From Pseudomonas huaxiensis (GTDB lineage: Bacteria > Pseudomonadota > Gammaproteobacteria > Pseudomonadales > Pseudomonadaceae), in the NCBI RefSeq assembly GCF_003231275.1, contig NZ_QKVL01000003.1, positions 62,001-126,000 on the forward strand: 64,000 nt of DNA, written 5' to 3'. Numbering within the stretch: the first letter of the stretch is position 1; the number at the start of each line of letters is the position of its first letter. Positions 30,420 to 41,100 of this stretch are shown here, piece after piece. The notes under the pieces are model-generated. The model had not been told where the DNA came from and ran no database searches. It saw nothing but the letters and a program-made list of their open reading frames with translations. A program made the position numbers and the translations under genes.

Positions 30420-32597
30420 TTAGAAGCGGGCCGTCAGCGTCAGGTAAGCTGAACGTGGTTGAGTGGGCAGTGCCACTGGAGAGCCCAGATATTGAAAGGT
30501 CTCGAAGACTTTGCGACCTGTCAGGTTTACCGCCGAAACCGAGATCGTGTAGCGGTCGAAATCGTATGAAGTCTGCGCATCCAGCAGTGCGTAGCCTGGT
30601 ACGGATACCGTATTAGGCAGGGTCAGCTCACGCGCACTGACTGCTGTAATACCGGCACCGAAGCCCAGTCCTTTAGCGGCGCCATCAAGTATCCGATAGC
30701 GGGCTGCGAGGCGACCACTGTGCCGTGGTACGCGAGGCAGTCCATCACCGACCGGAATCGAGTTGTCCTCTGTGATTTCTGCCTGGGTGTAGGCGTAGTT
30801 ACCCAGCAATGAAAAAGCGGGGGTCGGTTCCCAAACCAGATCCGCTTCTACCCCGCGAGCGCGTTGTTCGCCGCTCTGTACCGAGTAACCCAGAATCGCG
30901 TAGGTAGGGTCAGGATCAGGGGTGGACACATTACGACGCGTCTGCTCGAACATGGCGAGAGTGCCAGAAATGCCCAGATCGTTGAACGCCAGTTTGACGC
31001 CCGCCTCATAATTGCGAGACAGCTCAGGCTTGGGTGTCTCGTTACCAGTGAAGTTGAACGCCCCCCTGAACCCGGTGGAATACGCCGCGTAGAGCGCAAG
31101 ACTTTCGGTGAGATCATAGGTGATGCCAAATCGTGGTGTCATACGATGATATGAAGTATCTAAACCTTGCTCTTGTTGGTTGATGTCGAGCTGGGTCAAT
31201 CGCAACGACCCCAACAGATGGAAGCGGCCATAGGTCGCTTGATCCTGAACATATAGGGCCTTGGTCTCGTAACGGTTGGTCTGGGACAACATTGTTTCGG
31301 GCGTCGCACCGTAGGAAATCCCATATCCCGGATTGGCAAGGTCAAGCTCGCCGATGAGTTCAATGTCGGACATCCCCGAGCTGAAGTGAGTGTTGTCGTA
31401 ACTGATACCAACCAGCAACTCATGATCTCCACCCAACGATTCGACTCGGGAACCTAGGTTGGTATCCAGCGTGCTTTCCCGGATGTTCGTGGGCAGGTAA
31501 AGCTTGAATATCGGGTAAACCGTGGGTGTCGTAGGATTCGGTCCTAGAAGGTTCGGAAATACAAGGCCGCCATAGTCACGAACTTTGCCCTCGTAATACT
31601 GAGCGGTGACGGTCAGTCGTGTGTCGTCGTTAAGCTCATGTGTGAGTTCGGCAGTGGTTGTTCGATTCTCGATAGTGGTGTGAGGTTGTCCACTGGTCGC
31701 TCCTGGGAAAGCGTTGCGATCAATCTGCCCGCTCAATGCTTGGGCGGCTGGCAGGCCGGAATATTCGAGCTGGCTGCGATTCTCGTATTGGCCTCGCAGT
31801 AACAGCTCAGTCTCTGGCGATAGCTGGAACGCGATACTTGGTTGTATCGACCACTGATGGCCGTTGACGTGGTCAATCCAGCTGTCATTTTCTTGATAGT
31901 CAGCGGCAATCCGTGCGGCGACCTTGTCGCCGATGGGTGTGTTGAGATCCAGCGAAGGATTCTCTGTGCCGAAGCTACCGGTGCGCATCGACAACAGTGC
32001 ACTTGGCTCGGTCTCGGGTCGTTTAGAAACTACGTTGATCAAACCACCCAGCGGTGCGCCGATACCGCCGCCGTACAACGCTGATGTAGGGCCTTTGAGT
32101 ACCTCAATGCGCTCGGTGCCGATGAGGCTGGTCGGGTCGATGCTCGCTGCCGTGCCGCCAAATGCAGGCAGCCCGTTCATGTAAATTTCCGCCGGAAAAC
32201 CGCGCACGATTGGCTGAGCGAACAGTGCCTCTTGCGGCTTGGTTGCTCTTACCCCTGAGACGTTAACCAGCGCGTCAGCAAGCGAATGACTGCCCTGCTC
32301 CTTGAGCATCGTTTGCGTTACAACTTGAACGGATTGCGGGACTTCGACCAGGGGCGTGTCGGTGCGAGTGGCCGACGCAGAAGATGGTGCGCTGTAGCCT
32401 TCACGCGCCCCAGAAACGTTTATGGTTTCCAACGTCCAAATCTGTGATTGATCGGATGTTGGGGGTACATCCACGGCACCGTCGTGTGGGTGCGCAATGA
32501 CCGGTAATGCTAGCCCCAGAAACACGCAAAAGGCATGGCGCCAACGCAGACGCGATGGAACAATGTAGAACAGCGGCCCGTTCTTGTCCGAGTACAT
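30420..32597 (-). CDS. TonB-dependent outer-membrane receptor (siderophore/metallophore type)
   Basis: 725 aa. A long N-terminal leader with a hydrophobic segment (about 20-36) precedes a TonB-box-like segment (ETINVSGA, about 57-64). The plug domain (about 75-190) has VEVPQSVQVVTQTML and IERIEVLKGPTSALYG. The 22-stranded barrel ends in LTLTARF with the terminal Phe. It resembles ferric-siderophore receptors. The substrate could instead be a copper chelate, because the next genes upstream include a DUF2946 protein and the mature N-terminus is His-rich (HPHDGA). No Fur box is visible. Confidence 0.88.
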   Translation of the reverse strand: MYSDKNGPLFYIVPSRLRWRHAFCVFLGLALPVIAHPHDGAVDVPPTSDQSQIWTLETINVSGAREGYSAPSSASATRTDTPLVEVPQSVQVVTQTMLKEQGSHSLADALVNVSGVRATKPQEALFAQPIVRGFPAEIYMNGLPAFGGTAASIDPTSLIGTERIEVLKGPTSALYGGGIGAPLGGLINVVSKRPETEPSALLSMRTGSFGTENPSLDLNTPIGDKVAARIAADYQENDSWIDHVNGHQWSIQPSIAFQLSPETELLLRGQYENRSQLEYSGLPAAQALSGQIDRNAFPGATSGQPHTTIENRTTTAELTHELNDDTRLTVTAQYYEGKVRDYGGLVFPNLLGPNPTTPTVYPIFKLYLPTNIRESTLDTNLGSRVESLGGDHELLVGISYDNTHFSSGMSDIELIGELDLANPGYGISYGATPETMLSQTNRYETKALYVQDQATYGRFHLLGSLRLTQLDINQQEQGLDTSYHRMTPRFGITYDLTESLALYAAYSTGFRGAFNFTGNETPKPELSRNYEAGVKLAFNDLGISGTLAMFEQTRRNVSTPDPDPTYAILGYSVQSGEQRARGVEADLVWEPTPAFSLLGNYAYTQAEITEDNSIPVGDGLPRVPRHSGRLAARYRILDGAAKGLGFGAGITAVSARELTLPNTVSVPGYALLDAQTSYDFDRYTISVSAVNLTGRKVFETFQYLGSPVALPTQPRSAYLTLTARF

Positions 32598-32694
32598 GGG
32601 ATCTTCCGATAAAAGTCATTTGAAGCAGAACGCGCAGAGGGATTCGGCGTCGGCGGACTCAAAAGCCGGTCGATGCAGAGTCGGCAATGCGCGT

Positions 32695-33108
32695 TCAGCC
32701 AAAAGTGGGTATGACGTTCAACGATCGAATCGGTGGCGCTCGGCTTCTTGCACCGAGGAATATCGGTGGCGCTGCTTGCTGGGGAATTAAGTGAGTAGAA
32801 AAAAGCTGTAACGGTGGAACATTAAGTTGAAACCTGGACAGGTTTGACTCGGCAAGAGCGGGATGCTGGAACAGAAGAGAGCAATATCCGCATTTTTCCC
32901 ACACGACCAGATCATGGGTCTTGCCGACAGAAGCATGGTGAGACTTCTGGCTCGTGCCAAGCATGTCGTGGCACTCCATGCCAGCCATGCTCATTGGTTG
33001 ACTTTTGCCATGGGAAAGGCTGATCCCCTGACTGATCAGGGGGCCGGCAAAAATCATCAGTATGGCGAACAGGCTCAGCCATGCTCCGATAATGTGACGC
33101 TTACGCAT
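32695..33108 (-). CDS. DUF2946 family protein (copper-linked, membrane-anchored)
   Basis: 137 aa. An N-terminal hydrophobic segment (about 9-27) is followed by a Met/His/Cys-rich stretch (MSMAGMECHDML, about 39-50) and the family motif CGYCSLLFQHPAL (about 77-89). Such residues suggest periplasmic copper binding. DUF2946 genes usually sit beside TonB copper receptors or copper chaperones, and one lies downstream here. The start codon overlaps the stop of the upstream gene (TAATG), so the two are translationally coupled. Confidence 0.8.
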   Translation of the reverse strand: MRKRHIIGAWLSLFAILMIFAGPLISQGISLSHGKSQPMSMAGMECHDMLGTSQKSHHASVGKTHDLVVWEKCGYCSLLFQHPALAESNLSRFQLNVPPLQLFSTHLIPQQAAPPIFLGARSRAPPIRSLNVIPTFG

Positions 33109-33746
33109 TAGCAGGGCTTCTGCTCATCACGCGCAGCCTTCGATACCTGCGTCTGCCGCTCGTATTCGGGGATGGGCAACCACCGTCGAAACCCGGCACC
33201 CGCTTTCCCCGTCAGAGGACACCAGGAAAAATCCCAGAGTGCCGGTGGGAAATCCTCTTTTTCAGGGTCAACACCCGCGAAAGAACGAGGCGCTACTTTC
33301 CAGTCAAACACCCTCATCGGCGAGCCTTGCCAAGCCAACACCAGTCCTCGTGCTTGGCTATCGTCAGTATTTATCCACCGGGCCGCTGCCGCAGTCATGA
33401 AGGCATCAATGTGTTCTTCGTGGATGTGCGCCCGATAGGTCGACGTGAGTAACCAACGGCAGACACTCAGGTAGTAAGTCCAATTCAGCGACGGATGATT
33501 GCGGTACGCCCAGGTCATAAAAGTGCGAAATATGTTCAAGCCGTCTGGTGGATCTAGCTTGAGCAGCCCCGGACACACATCGAACAACGTATGCCAATAA
33601 GGCAGCAATCCGGCATCCAGTTGAACAAAGCTGCGTGCGTTGCAGGGATAGTCTGGAAACGGCAATAGGAAGTCGCCACGACTGTTTATGCGCGACGTTT
33701 TGCTAACCAGCCGCGAAACGCCTGAAGGAATAACTACAGAGCGCAT
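33108..33746 (-). CDS. Unknown protein coupled to DUF2946/TonB receptor genes
   Basis: 212 aa, soluble, no signal peptide, unusually rich in Trp and aromatics (LLPYWHTLFDVCPGLL, FMTWAYRNHPSLNWTYYL, PPALWDFSWCPL). I do not recognise a family. ATG 33746 has a perfect GGAGG six bases upstream; an earlier ATG (33758) would use no such site. Preceded and overlapped by a 40-codon frame, and overlapping DUF2946 downstream. Position suggests a cytoplasmic biosynthetic or maturation partner in a metal-linked operon; the function is open. Confidence 0.7.
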   Translation of the reverse strand: MRSVVIPSGVSRLVSKTSRINSRGDFLLPFPDYPCNARSFVQLDAGLLPYWHTLFDVCPGLLKLDPPDGLNIFRTFMTWAYRNHPSLNWTYYLSVCRWLLTSTYRAHIHEEHIDAFMTAAAARWINTDDSQARGLVLAWQGSPMRVFDWKVAPRSFAGVDPEKEDFPPALWDFSWCPLTGKAGAGFRRWLPIPEYERQTQVSKAARDEQKPC

Positions 33747-33856
33747 AGCAGCCTCCATGCCATCGCCGCTTGCGATTTATTGAATGCAGGAAAACTGAAA
33801 GTCAGACCTTCGGGAGCACTGGAACTGCAACCGGAGTGATTAATAACGCGAGACAT
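33734..33856 (-). CDS. Possible 40-aa leader or precursor peptide
   Basis: The frame MSRVINHSGC...WRLLCAL (40 aa) follows an AGAAGG site four bases before ATG 33856. Its stop lies inside the first codons of the 212-aa gene, so the two would be translationally coupled. It has two cysteines and a hydrophobic C-terminus. It could be a translation leader, a small peptide substrate of the downstream protein, or chance. Confidence 0.35.
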   Translation of the reverse strand: MSRVINHSGCSSSAPEGLTFSFPAFNKSQAAMAWRLLCAL

Positions 33857-34356
33857 ACTGCCTTCTCTACAAGACGATTGGAGGGCGTTCAACGGCAATC
33901 GCTGCAGCGACGACCTAGCGTAAACGGACGACAACAAACGAGCGGTGGCGGACAAATCGAGCCAGCCCCCGTGGAAGCGTTAACTGAGGGAGAGCTCGAG
34001 GATGGGCTGAGGATCAGGAGTATCCAGAGCGTTGCCTTGCAGTGCATCTCGCGACTAGAGCGCGGCTTTTGTCCAATTCGTAGTAGCGAGGTCAGGCAGA
34101 AAAGTAAGGCGATACTCAACTTCGCCACAGGACAGAATAGGCAGCAAAGACTACCGGCCCAACCACGGGTTGAACGGTCAGTGAAGTCCATGCTCTGTGC
34201 CGGATTATGTCTGCCCGATGCAGAGCAAACTGACCGCCACCAACAAGTTCAAGCCCTATCATCTGCTATGCCCTAAGCCGAATCACCATATTGAAAACTG
34301 CTGCTACAGGACCTTTTTTCACTATGGCTTAACACTCTCAGATCCGGCCATTAACG
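33857..34356. other. 500-bp stretch without a convincing gene
   Basis: On the reverse strand a segment near 33985-34060 reads SRDALQGNALDTPDPQPILELSLS before a stop. It looks like the C-terminus of a lost gene, but no start or family is identifiable. Nothing else is supported. Confidence 0.35.
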
Positions 34357-35088
34357 TTAGACATGCTGGCCACCGTTAACGTGAATCTCTGCGCCGTTTA
34401 CATAAGAAGCGCCACTGGTGCAAAGGAAGTAGACGAGCGAGGCAACTTCTTCAGGTTTACCCAGCCGGTTCATCGGCACTAGCCGTTCAACGATTTCCGC
34501 AGTGCCTGCGGACAGTATTGAGGTTTCGATTTCTCCAGGTGCGATAGCGTTGACCCTTACGCCATGTCGGCCAAAATCAAAGGCCATTTCCCGAGTCAGG
34601 GCGGAGAGCGCAGCTTTGGATGTGGAATAAGCGACACCTGCGAACGGGTGCACCTTGGATCCTGCAATAGAGGTAACGTTGATGATGCTACCTTTTGCAG
34701 CTTTCAATTCATCAAACAGCCCCCGCGCAAGGAGGGCCGTAGAAAACAGATTGACATTGAAGACCTTGATCCAGGTTGCATAGTCGGACTCCAGAACACC
34801 AAGTCGTGTCCCCTCAGGCCCCTTAGGCGAAACTCCTGCATTGTTTACCAATGCATCCAAGCGTCCGCCCAATTTTTCCCTGATGGCCGCCAGGCTGTCA
34901 CTGACGCTATCAATATCTTCGAGATCAAGATGAATGTGGTTGAGTAAGCCCTCGGCCCATGGGCATTCAGCGACCCAGTCCTGGCGAGAGGCGGTGAAAA
35001 TCCTCCACCCAGCGGCTTGAAAGTGTTTGACGGTGGCATGGCCGATGCCACGACTGGCACCGGTCAATAACAATGTCTTCTCGCTCAT
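34357..35088 (-). CDS. Short-chain dehydrogenase/reductase
   Basis: 243 aa classical SDR. Cofactor motif TGASRGIG (about 9-16), NNAG (about 86-89), and catalytic Ser in NVTSIAGSK with YSTSK (Tyr about 154, Lys about 158). The C-terminus is VNGAEIHVNGGQHV. NAD(P)-dependent oxidoreductase of unknown substrate. It stands alone between relic-filled spacers, so context does not indicate a pathway. Confidence 0.9.
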   Translation of the reverse strand: MSEKTLLLTGASRGIGHATVKHFQAAGWRIFTASRQDWVAECPWAEGLLNHIHLDLEDIDSVSDSLAAIREKLGGRLDALVNNAGVSPKGPEGTRLGVLESDYATWIKVFNVNLFSTALLARGLFDELKAAKGSIINVTSIAGSKVHPFAGVAYSTSKAALSALTREMAFDFGRHGVRVNAIAPGEIETSILSAGTAEIVERLVPMNRLGKPEEVASLVYFLCTSGASYVNGAEIHVNGGQHV

Positions 35089-35550
35089 ACATGCATTTAC
35101 CTATTAGAAAGTTTCGCTTTGTTTTTAAGCGGTCTAGGTCAAAAAAATCGCAATCTTCGATGCGCTACTTTTTGGCAGGTTGTCATGAGAGGCCATGACT
35201 CTCATAGCCGCTTTTGATCGCAGCAAACATCGGGTGGTCCGCTGGAATCCCAAGCACTTTTTGGCCATTTCTCGTTTCCTTGCGTTGAAGCGCCTGAACG
35301 GTGATGAGTGTCCTTCTCCAGGATGAGGATGAGTCAATCTTACCGTTCGAACGTCGACTCTACGTCTGACTGCAGGAGGCGGAAACGACATTTTTCCCTC
35401 ATTACCGGTCACGGGATGGCCCACTTACGGCGGCACTAAACTGCAGGTTTCTTCCGTCAAGAATCGCTGCTTCGACGAGCTGAGCCCTAGCTCAGAATCG
35501 TAAGTTCGCGAAGGGTCCAAAGCCAGTTCCGGCTGGCTGCGGCTTGTTAG

Positions 35551-35637
35551 GCACGGCACTCGATTGGCCGCTTGTACGAAGTTGAGCTACTCGCCCGGGA
35601 TATGAGCGATGAGGATAGGCAGCGCATATCTGCTTAG
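35551..35637 (+). pseudogene. Relic of an IS66-type transposase (TnpC)
   Basis: A 28-codon fragment reads ARHSIGRLYEVELLARD then MSDEDRQRISA and a stop. It resembles the IGxLYxVExxARDLxxxxR segment of IS66 TnpC. It lies in a 750-bp spacer (35089-35844) with no intact gene, so the spacer is probably decayed insertion-sequence DNA. The rest of the spacer shows nothing recognisable. Confidence 0.45.
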
Positions 35638-35844
35638 TCATGCAACGTGACTTCGGCGGACGCATACGAACTGACCTCACAGCTCTGTTGTAGTCCGGCC
35701 GAGGCTCCTTGTTTGATCACTATTCGTACTCATGGACTCTCGGCAGGCTTGCATTCCATAGGCTCATTTCGTGACACTTGAGTTGCGTAGCTGCCTCCTC
35801 AGTCGTCGGTACGCGCTTATATCTACCAATCCAAGGAGCGATGA

Positions 35845-36345
35845 ATGCGTGTGCGTCCAGCGATAATGAGTGACTCTGAGAGCATGAGTAGAATCGCGAA
35901 GGCTACATTTTCACTGGCGTGCCCAGCAGACACTCCAGCAGAAGAACTGGAGCGCTACATCAGCGAAAATCTGACCGCGCGTTGTTTTCAGATCGCGCTG
36001 GATACGTCAAGCCAAGAGGTGCGAGTGTTGGAGAAAGCCGGAGATATCGTGGGTTTCAGTTTGGTCGACTACAAACCAGATCGATTAAGCATCCCACTGG
36101 CGGATGGCATCCCTGAGTTGAAGCGATGCTATGTCGATTCAAAACACCATGGAACCGGTGCCGCACAACTCCTCTTAACTGCGACTCTTACTGGTATTTC
36201 AGATCGTATCCGGCTCACGGTGAATGATCAGAATGCCCGCGCAATAGGCTTCTACCAACGTAATGGATTTTTGACAGTTGGAGAAACCAGTTTTCAATGC
36301 GGCGATGATGTCCACCGAGACTTGGTGATGGTACGTGAACTGTAG
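35845..36345 (+). CDS. GNAT family N-acetyltransferase
   Basis: 166 aa. The GNAT fold has an acetyl-CoA loop region (RCYVDSKHHGTGAAQLLL, about 93-110, containing the HGTGAA equivalent of Q/RxxGxG/A) and the C-terminal VNDQNARAIGFYQRNGFLTVGE (about 133-154). The ATG follows AAGGAGCG. It probably acetylates a small molecule or protein amine. Isolated gene. Confidence 0.88.
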   Translation: MRVRPAIMSDSESMSRIAKATFSLACPADTPAEELERYISENLTARCFQIALDTSSQEVRVLEKAGDIVGFSLVDYKPDRLSIPLADGIPELKRCYVDSKHHGTGAAQLLLTATLTGISDRIRLTVNDQNARAIGFYQRNGFLTVGETSFQCGDDVHRDLVMVREL

Positions 36346-36591
36346 GGTCGCGGTTTTTGCGTAAGCGTTTCGGGAAAACAGATTGCGAGACTCCTGCATT
36401 CAGGCGATCGGTGCCGAGTACCTAGGTCAGGTCGCCGGACGCTCACAATTAAGGTCAAATCGAATGCAACACGTAGTCAACTGGAGTGCAATCTTACGAC
36501 AGGTAGGCACCCGTCTAATTAGGCAAGGTGTGTTGAGCGGACGCTTAATGCGGTTTGGCTCTGGCCAGGAAATTTCCGTTGGGTTTGAAGC

Positions 36592-36624
36592 ATAAAGAGC
36601 GGGTCAAGTTGACCCGCTCTTTAT
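36592..36624. terminator. Bidirectional terminator
   Basis: A perfect 16-bp inverted repeat with a one-base centre (AAAGAGCGGGTCAA / TTGACCCGCTCTTT core) lies 31 nt past the end of the leftward efflux operon and also closes rightward transcription. Confidence 0.85.
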
Positions 36625-36654
36625 GAGCAATTCAAAGCCGTCCAGGCTACGTGA

Positions 36655-38184
36655 TCACCGCTTACGGCCATTGGAGGCAACGCTAGTGTCGGCTCGGTTC
36701 CACCCACCACCTAGGGCTCTAATCAGGTTCACCGTTGCAATGGCCTGAGTACCCGTCAGACGGCTCAGTTGCAGTTCGGTTTGTAAGACTTGGCGCTGAG
36801 CATCGATAACGTCCAAGTAGCTGATCTGCCCCTCTTCATACTGAGTTTTAGAAAGTCGCTCTGTCCGTATTGATGCTGCAACAGCTTCGCTTTGATTACC
36901 TTTCTGATCATCGAGCAACCTCAGATCTGCCAGGTTGTCCTCTACCTCTCTAAACGCCACCAATACTTGCTCCCGATACTTTGCAACCTGCTCGTCGTAT
37001 CGAGCCCTTGCAGAGGCGAGATCTGCTTTCCTCCGACCACCATCAAATATCGGTAACGTCAGCGCCGTTCCCGCAAGGGGGCCTAGTAGAAAAGACCGAG
37101 TCGACCAGTCGAACAGATTCCCCAGCGATGACGACTCGAAGCCGGCGGAGGCATTTATGTTAAGCCGCGGGAAAAATGCTGATTTCGCCAATCCGATTTG
37201 TGCATTAGCCGCGGCCATAGCTCTCTCGGCGGCAGCAATATCTGGACGGCGCTCCAGTAGGGCTGATGGTAACCCGATAGGCACCTGGGTCGCGATGGGC
37301 TCTATAGGTGAGTCAGGGAAGCCGAAGTCGGCAGGAGACTTACCCAACAACACGGCAAGACTATGTTCTGACGTCGCGCGAAGCCGTGCGATCCCTACCG
37401 AGTCCGCCCTCGCGGTCGATAGTTCGTTGCGAGCTCGCGAGAGGTCAAGTTCGCTTATGTCACCTTCTTTGAATCGCCCCTCTACTAATTTCAGGGTGTT
37501 TTCACGCAGGGTGACCGTGCGACGAAATAGTCGAAGTTGGTTGTCGTACTCACGCAGCTCGAAATAATTTTTAGCCACATCAGCTTGGAGGGCTAACAGC
37601 ACAGAACGATACAGCGCCTCGTTCTGTGCTTGATTAGCGAGCGCAGTGTTCACTTGTGAATCCACCTTCCCGAACAGGTCTACCTCGTAAGAGGCCGTCG
37701 CCTGCGCCCGCCAAAGAGTCTGCGTGGACCCATTCGCATCGTCAGACAACAATTGTGAGGCAGGAGACAGGCGTTCACGCGTAGGACCAAATCCCGCATC
37801 TAGGGACGGGAACCATCCCGCTCGGGCTGATTGGGTCAAGGCTCTCGATTGCTGGACTCGTGCGGCAGCCGCCTTCAGATTCTGATTAGCCTCTGCGGCT
37901 TGCCGCTCCAGGTCGTTTAGCACCGGATCGCCAAAGACTAGCCACCATTCCCCACGATGCTCGGCATCGGCCGGTTCAGCGTTTTTCCAGGCGCTATCTT
38001 TGGGCAATGATGCTTGCTTCTGTTCAGCCGAAGCTTCCTTGAACGCCTGTGGAGTCGGGACGTCGGGGCGGTTGTATGTCGGCTCCACAGAGCATGCTGA
38101 TAGAAGCGATAGCAGCGCTGAGGAAGTTAGCAGTCCAAATATAGACTTTTTAGGTAATTGGATCATTCGTTTGGCTCCGATCAT
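36655..38184 (-). CDS. RND efflux outer-membrane factor (OprN/NodT family)
   Basis: 509 aa outer-membrane lipoprotein channel. Lipobox LLSAC (about 30), then two OEP repeats (about 75-270 and 290-490) with long helical hairpins. It begins in an ATGA overlap with the RND transporter stop; an internal ATG at 38166 would still include the signal peptide. Third component of the mexEF-oprN-like pump encoded here. Probably exports hydrophobic toxicants or antibiotics. Confidence 0.92.
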   Translation of the reverse strand: MIGAKRMIQLPKKSIFGLLTSSALLSLLSACSVEPTYNRPDVPTPQAFKEASAEQKQASLPKDSAWKNAEPADAEHRGEWWLVFGDPVLNDLERQAAEANQNLKAAAARVQQSRALTQSARAGWFPSLDAGFGPTRERLSPASQLLSDDANGSTQTLWRAQATASYEVDLFGKVDSQVNTALANQAQNEALYRSVLLALQADVAKNYFELREYDNQLRLFRRTVTLRENTLKLVEGRFKEGDISELDLSRARNELSTARADSVGIARLRATSEHSLAVLLGKSPADFGFPDSPIEPIATQVPIGLPSALLERRPDIAAAERAMAAANAQIGLAKSAFFPRLNINASAGFESSSLGNLFDWSTRSFLLGPLAGTALTLPIFDGGRRKADLASARARYDEQVAKYREQVLVAFREVEDNLADLRLLDDQKGNQSEAVAASIRTERLSKTQYEEGQISYLDVIDAQRQVLQTELQLSRLTGTQAIATVNLIRALGGGWNRADTSVASNGRKR

Positions 38185-41100
38185 GAGTCCAATGCTTCCG
38201 TTGTCAGGTGAGGCGCGTCTTTTTGAGCCACGTGTACTTTGCCACCTGCCAGCGTACGCAGGACCACGTAGAAGACAGGTGTTAGTGCGAGACCGAACAG
38301 GGTCACGCCCAACATGCCGAAAAACACCGAGATCCCCATGGCTTGGCGCATTTCTGAGCCCGCCCCAGTGGAAAACACGAGTGGAACAACGCCCATGATG
38401 AAGGCGATCGAAGTCATGAGAATCGGCCGGAGGCGCAAGCGGCTCGCTTCAATGGCAGCCTTCAGCGGCGTGTACCCGTCGTGCTCTAGTTCTCTGGCGA
38501 ACTCGACGATCAAGATGGCGTTTTTGGAAGCCAATGCGACCAATACCATCAACCCGATCTGGGTAAAGATATTGTTGTCTCCTTGCGTGAGCCACACCCC
38601 CGTGAGTGCGCACAAGATGCTCATGGGAACGATCAGGATTACCGCCAAAGGGAGGGTCAAGCTTTCGTACAGTGCGGCCAGTACGAGGAATACGAGCAGG
38701 ACGCTGACAGGGAAGACCCACATACCGGCATTACCTGCCAAAACCTTTTGGTAAGTCAGCTCAGTCCACTCGAATTTTACGCCTTGAGGCAACACCTCGG
38801 CTGCAATGCGCTCTGCTGCTGCTTGGGCCTGGCCAGACGAATAGCCCGGCGCTGGGCCGCCGTTAATATCCGCTGCGGTGTAGCCGTTATACCGAACCAC
38901 CATGTCCGGACCGTAGGTTGGGGTGATACGAACCAGAGACGATAGGGGCACCATTTCTCCACGGTCGTTTCTGGTTTTTAGCTGAAGGATGTCATCTGCT
39001 CGCTGACGAAACGGTGCGTCGGCCTGCACTCGTACCTGATATACACGGCCAAAACTGTTGAAGTCATTCACATACAAGGAGCCAAGGTATACCTGCATGG
39101 TCTTGAATACATCGGTAACAGACACGCCCAGCTGTTTGGCTTTCACACGGTCTAGCTCGACGTTTAGCTGCGGGAAGTTGATCTGATAGTTTGTCAGTGA
39201 CCCACCAAGCTCCGGGGTCACTGCAGCCTTGGCCATGAATGCTTGAGCGGCCTTGTTAAGCTCCTCATACCCGAGGCTACCTTGGTCTTCCAGCTGCATT
39301 TTGAAGCCACCTAGTGTGCCAAGCCCGAGTATTGGAGGCGGTGGAAAGGCTGCGACATAGGCTCCTTTGATACTGGCGAACTTTTGGTTAAGGGATGCGA
39401 CGATGGCCGCGGCGGACTCATCTTTCGATGTACGCTCGCTGAGAGGCTTGAGGGGGACAAAGACAATCCCTGCGCTAGAACTGTTCATGAATCCGTTAAC
39501 GGACATGCCGGGGAAGCCGACTGCGTGAGCGGCGCCCGGCTGCTTCATGACTATTTCGCTCATCTGGCGAATCACTTCTTCCGTTCGGTCAAGAGAAGCG
39601 CCATTGGGAAGCTGGGCGATGGTGACCAAGTACTCCTTGTCCTGCATGGGAATAAACCCAGCAGGCACAACGTTCCCCATAACCGCCGTGAGACCCAGAA
39701 GAACCACATAAACAACCAGCATGCTGCCCTTGCGCTTAAGGATGCCTGTTACGCCTTTCGAGTATTGCTCCGAGCCACGATTAAAAACCTTGTTGAAGGC
39801 TCGAAAAAAACCGCCCAGTAGCTTATTCATCACCCGCGTTAAGGCGTCTTGCTTAGCGTCGTGGCTACGCAAAAGTAGTGCGCTGAGGGCTGGAGAGAGC
39901 GTGAGTGAGTTGAAAGCAGATATCACTGTAGAGATCGCAATGGTCATCGCAAACTGCTTATAGAACTGGCCCGTGAGACCGCTCATAAATGCCAACGGTA
40001 CAAACACAGCCACCAACGTGAGTGCGATGGCAATGATGGGGCCGCTGACCTCTCGCATGGCTTTATACGTGGCGTCCCTCGGGGTCAGACCGCTGGCTAT
40101 GTTCCTCTCCACGTTTTCAACCACAACGATGGCATCGTCAACGACGATACCAATGGCTAACACCATTCCGAAAAGCGACAGGGCATTGATTGAGAAGCCG
40201 AAGGCCAGCAATAGCGCAAAGGTACCGATGATGGACACCGGTACAGCGATTAAAGGGATGATCGCTGTACGCCATGATTGGAGGAACACAATTACGACCA
40301 CGACCACCAGTGCGATGGCTTCGAGCAGTGTTTCTATAACCGCCTGAATGCTCGACTTCACGAAGCGAGTGGGGTCGTAGATAAGCCTGTAATCCAGGCC
40401 TGGAGGGAAATCAGCGCTGAGATCTTTGAGTGCGGCGCGGATTTGATCAGAGATCTCCAGCGCGTTAGCGCCAGGCAATTGGTAGATGGCGAGGGAGACG
40501 GCGGGTTTGTTGTCCAGCAGCGCACGCAATCCGTATTCAGCCGCAGAGAGTTCGACTCGGGCGACATCCCGCAGATAAGTAACTGCGCCATTCGGGCTAG
40601 TTTTGAGAATGATGTCGCGGAACTCGTCGACGGTCTTCAAGCGTCCCTGGGCGTTGATTGTCAGCTGTACTGCAGTACCCGGCGAAGAAGGCGCAGCACC
40701 AACGGCACCCGCAGCAACCTGAATATTCTGTTCTTGAATGGAAGTGACAATCTCCGAGGCGGTGAGATTACGCTGCGCCACCTTTTGCGGATCAAGCCAC
40801 ACACGCATTGCGTAGTCACCTGCCCCCCACATATCGACACGGCCAACGCCAGGTATCCGCTCAAAGCGCGTTTTGACGTTCCGTAGGCCGTAGTTTCTCA
40901 AATACGTTGTGTCGTACCGATCATTCGGCGACACGAGGTGCAGAAAAAGAACTAATGAAGAAGAGCTTTTGAGCGTAGTAACACCCAATCGTTGTACATC
41001 TTCGGGCAATCGTGGCAATGCTTGATTGACTCGGTTCTGTACCAGCTGGGTAGCCAAGTCCGGGTCAGTTCCTAATGCGAAAGTTACAGTGATGGTCAGG

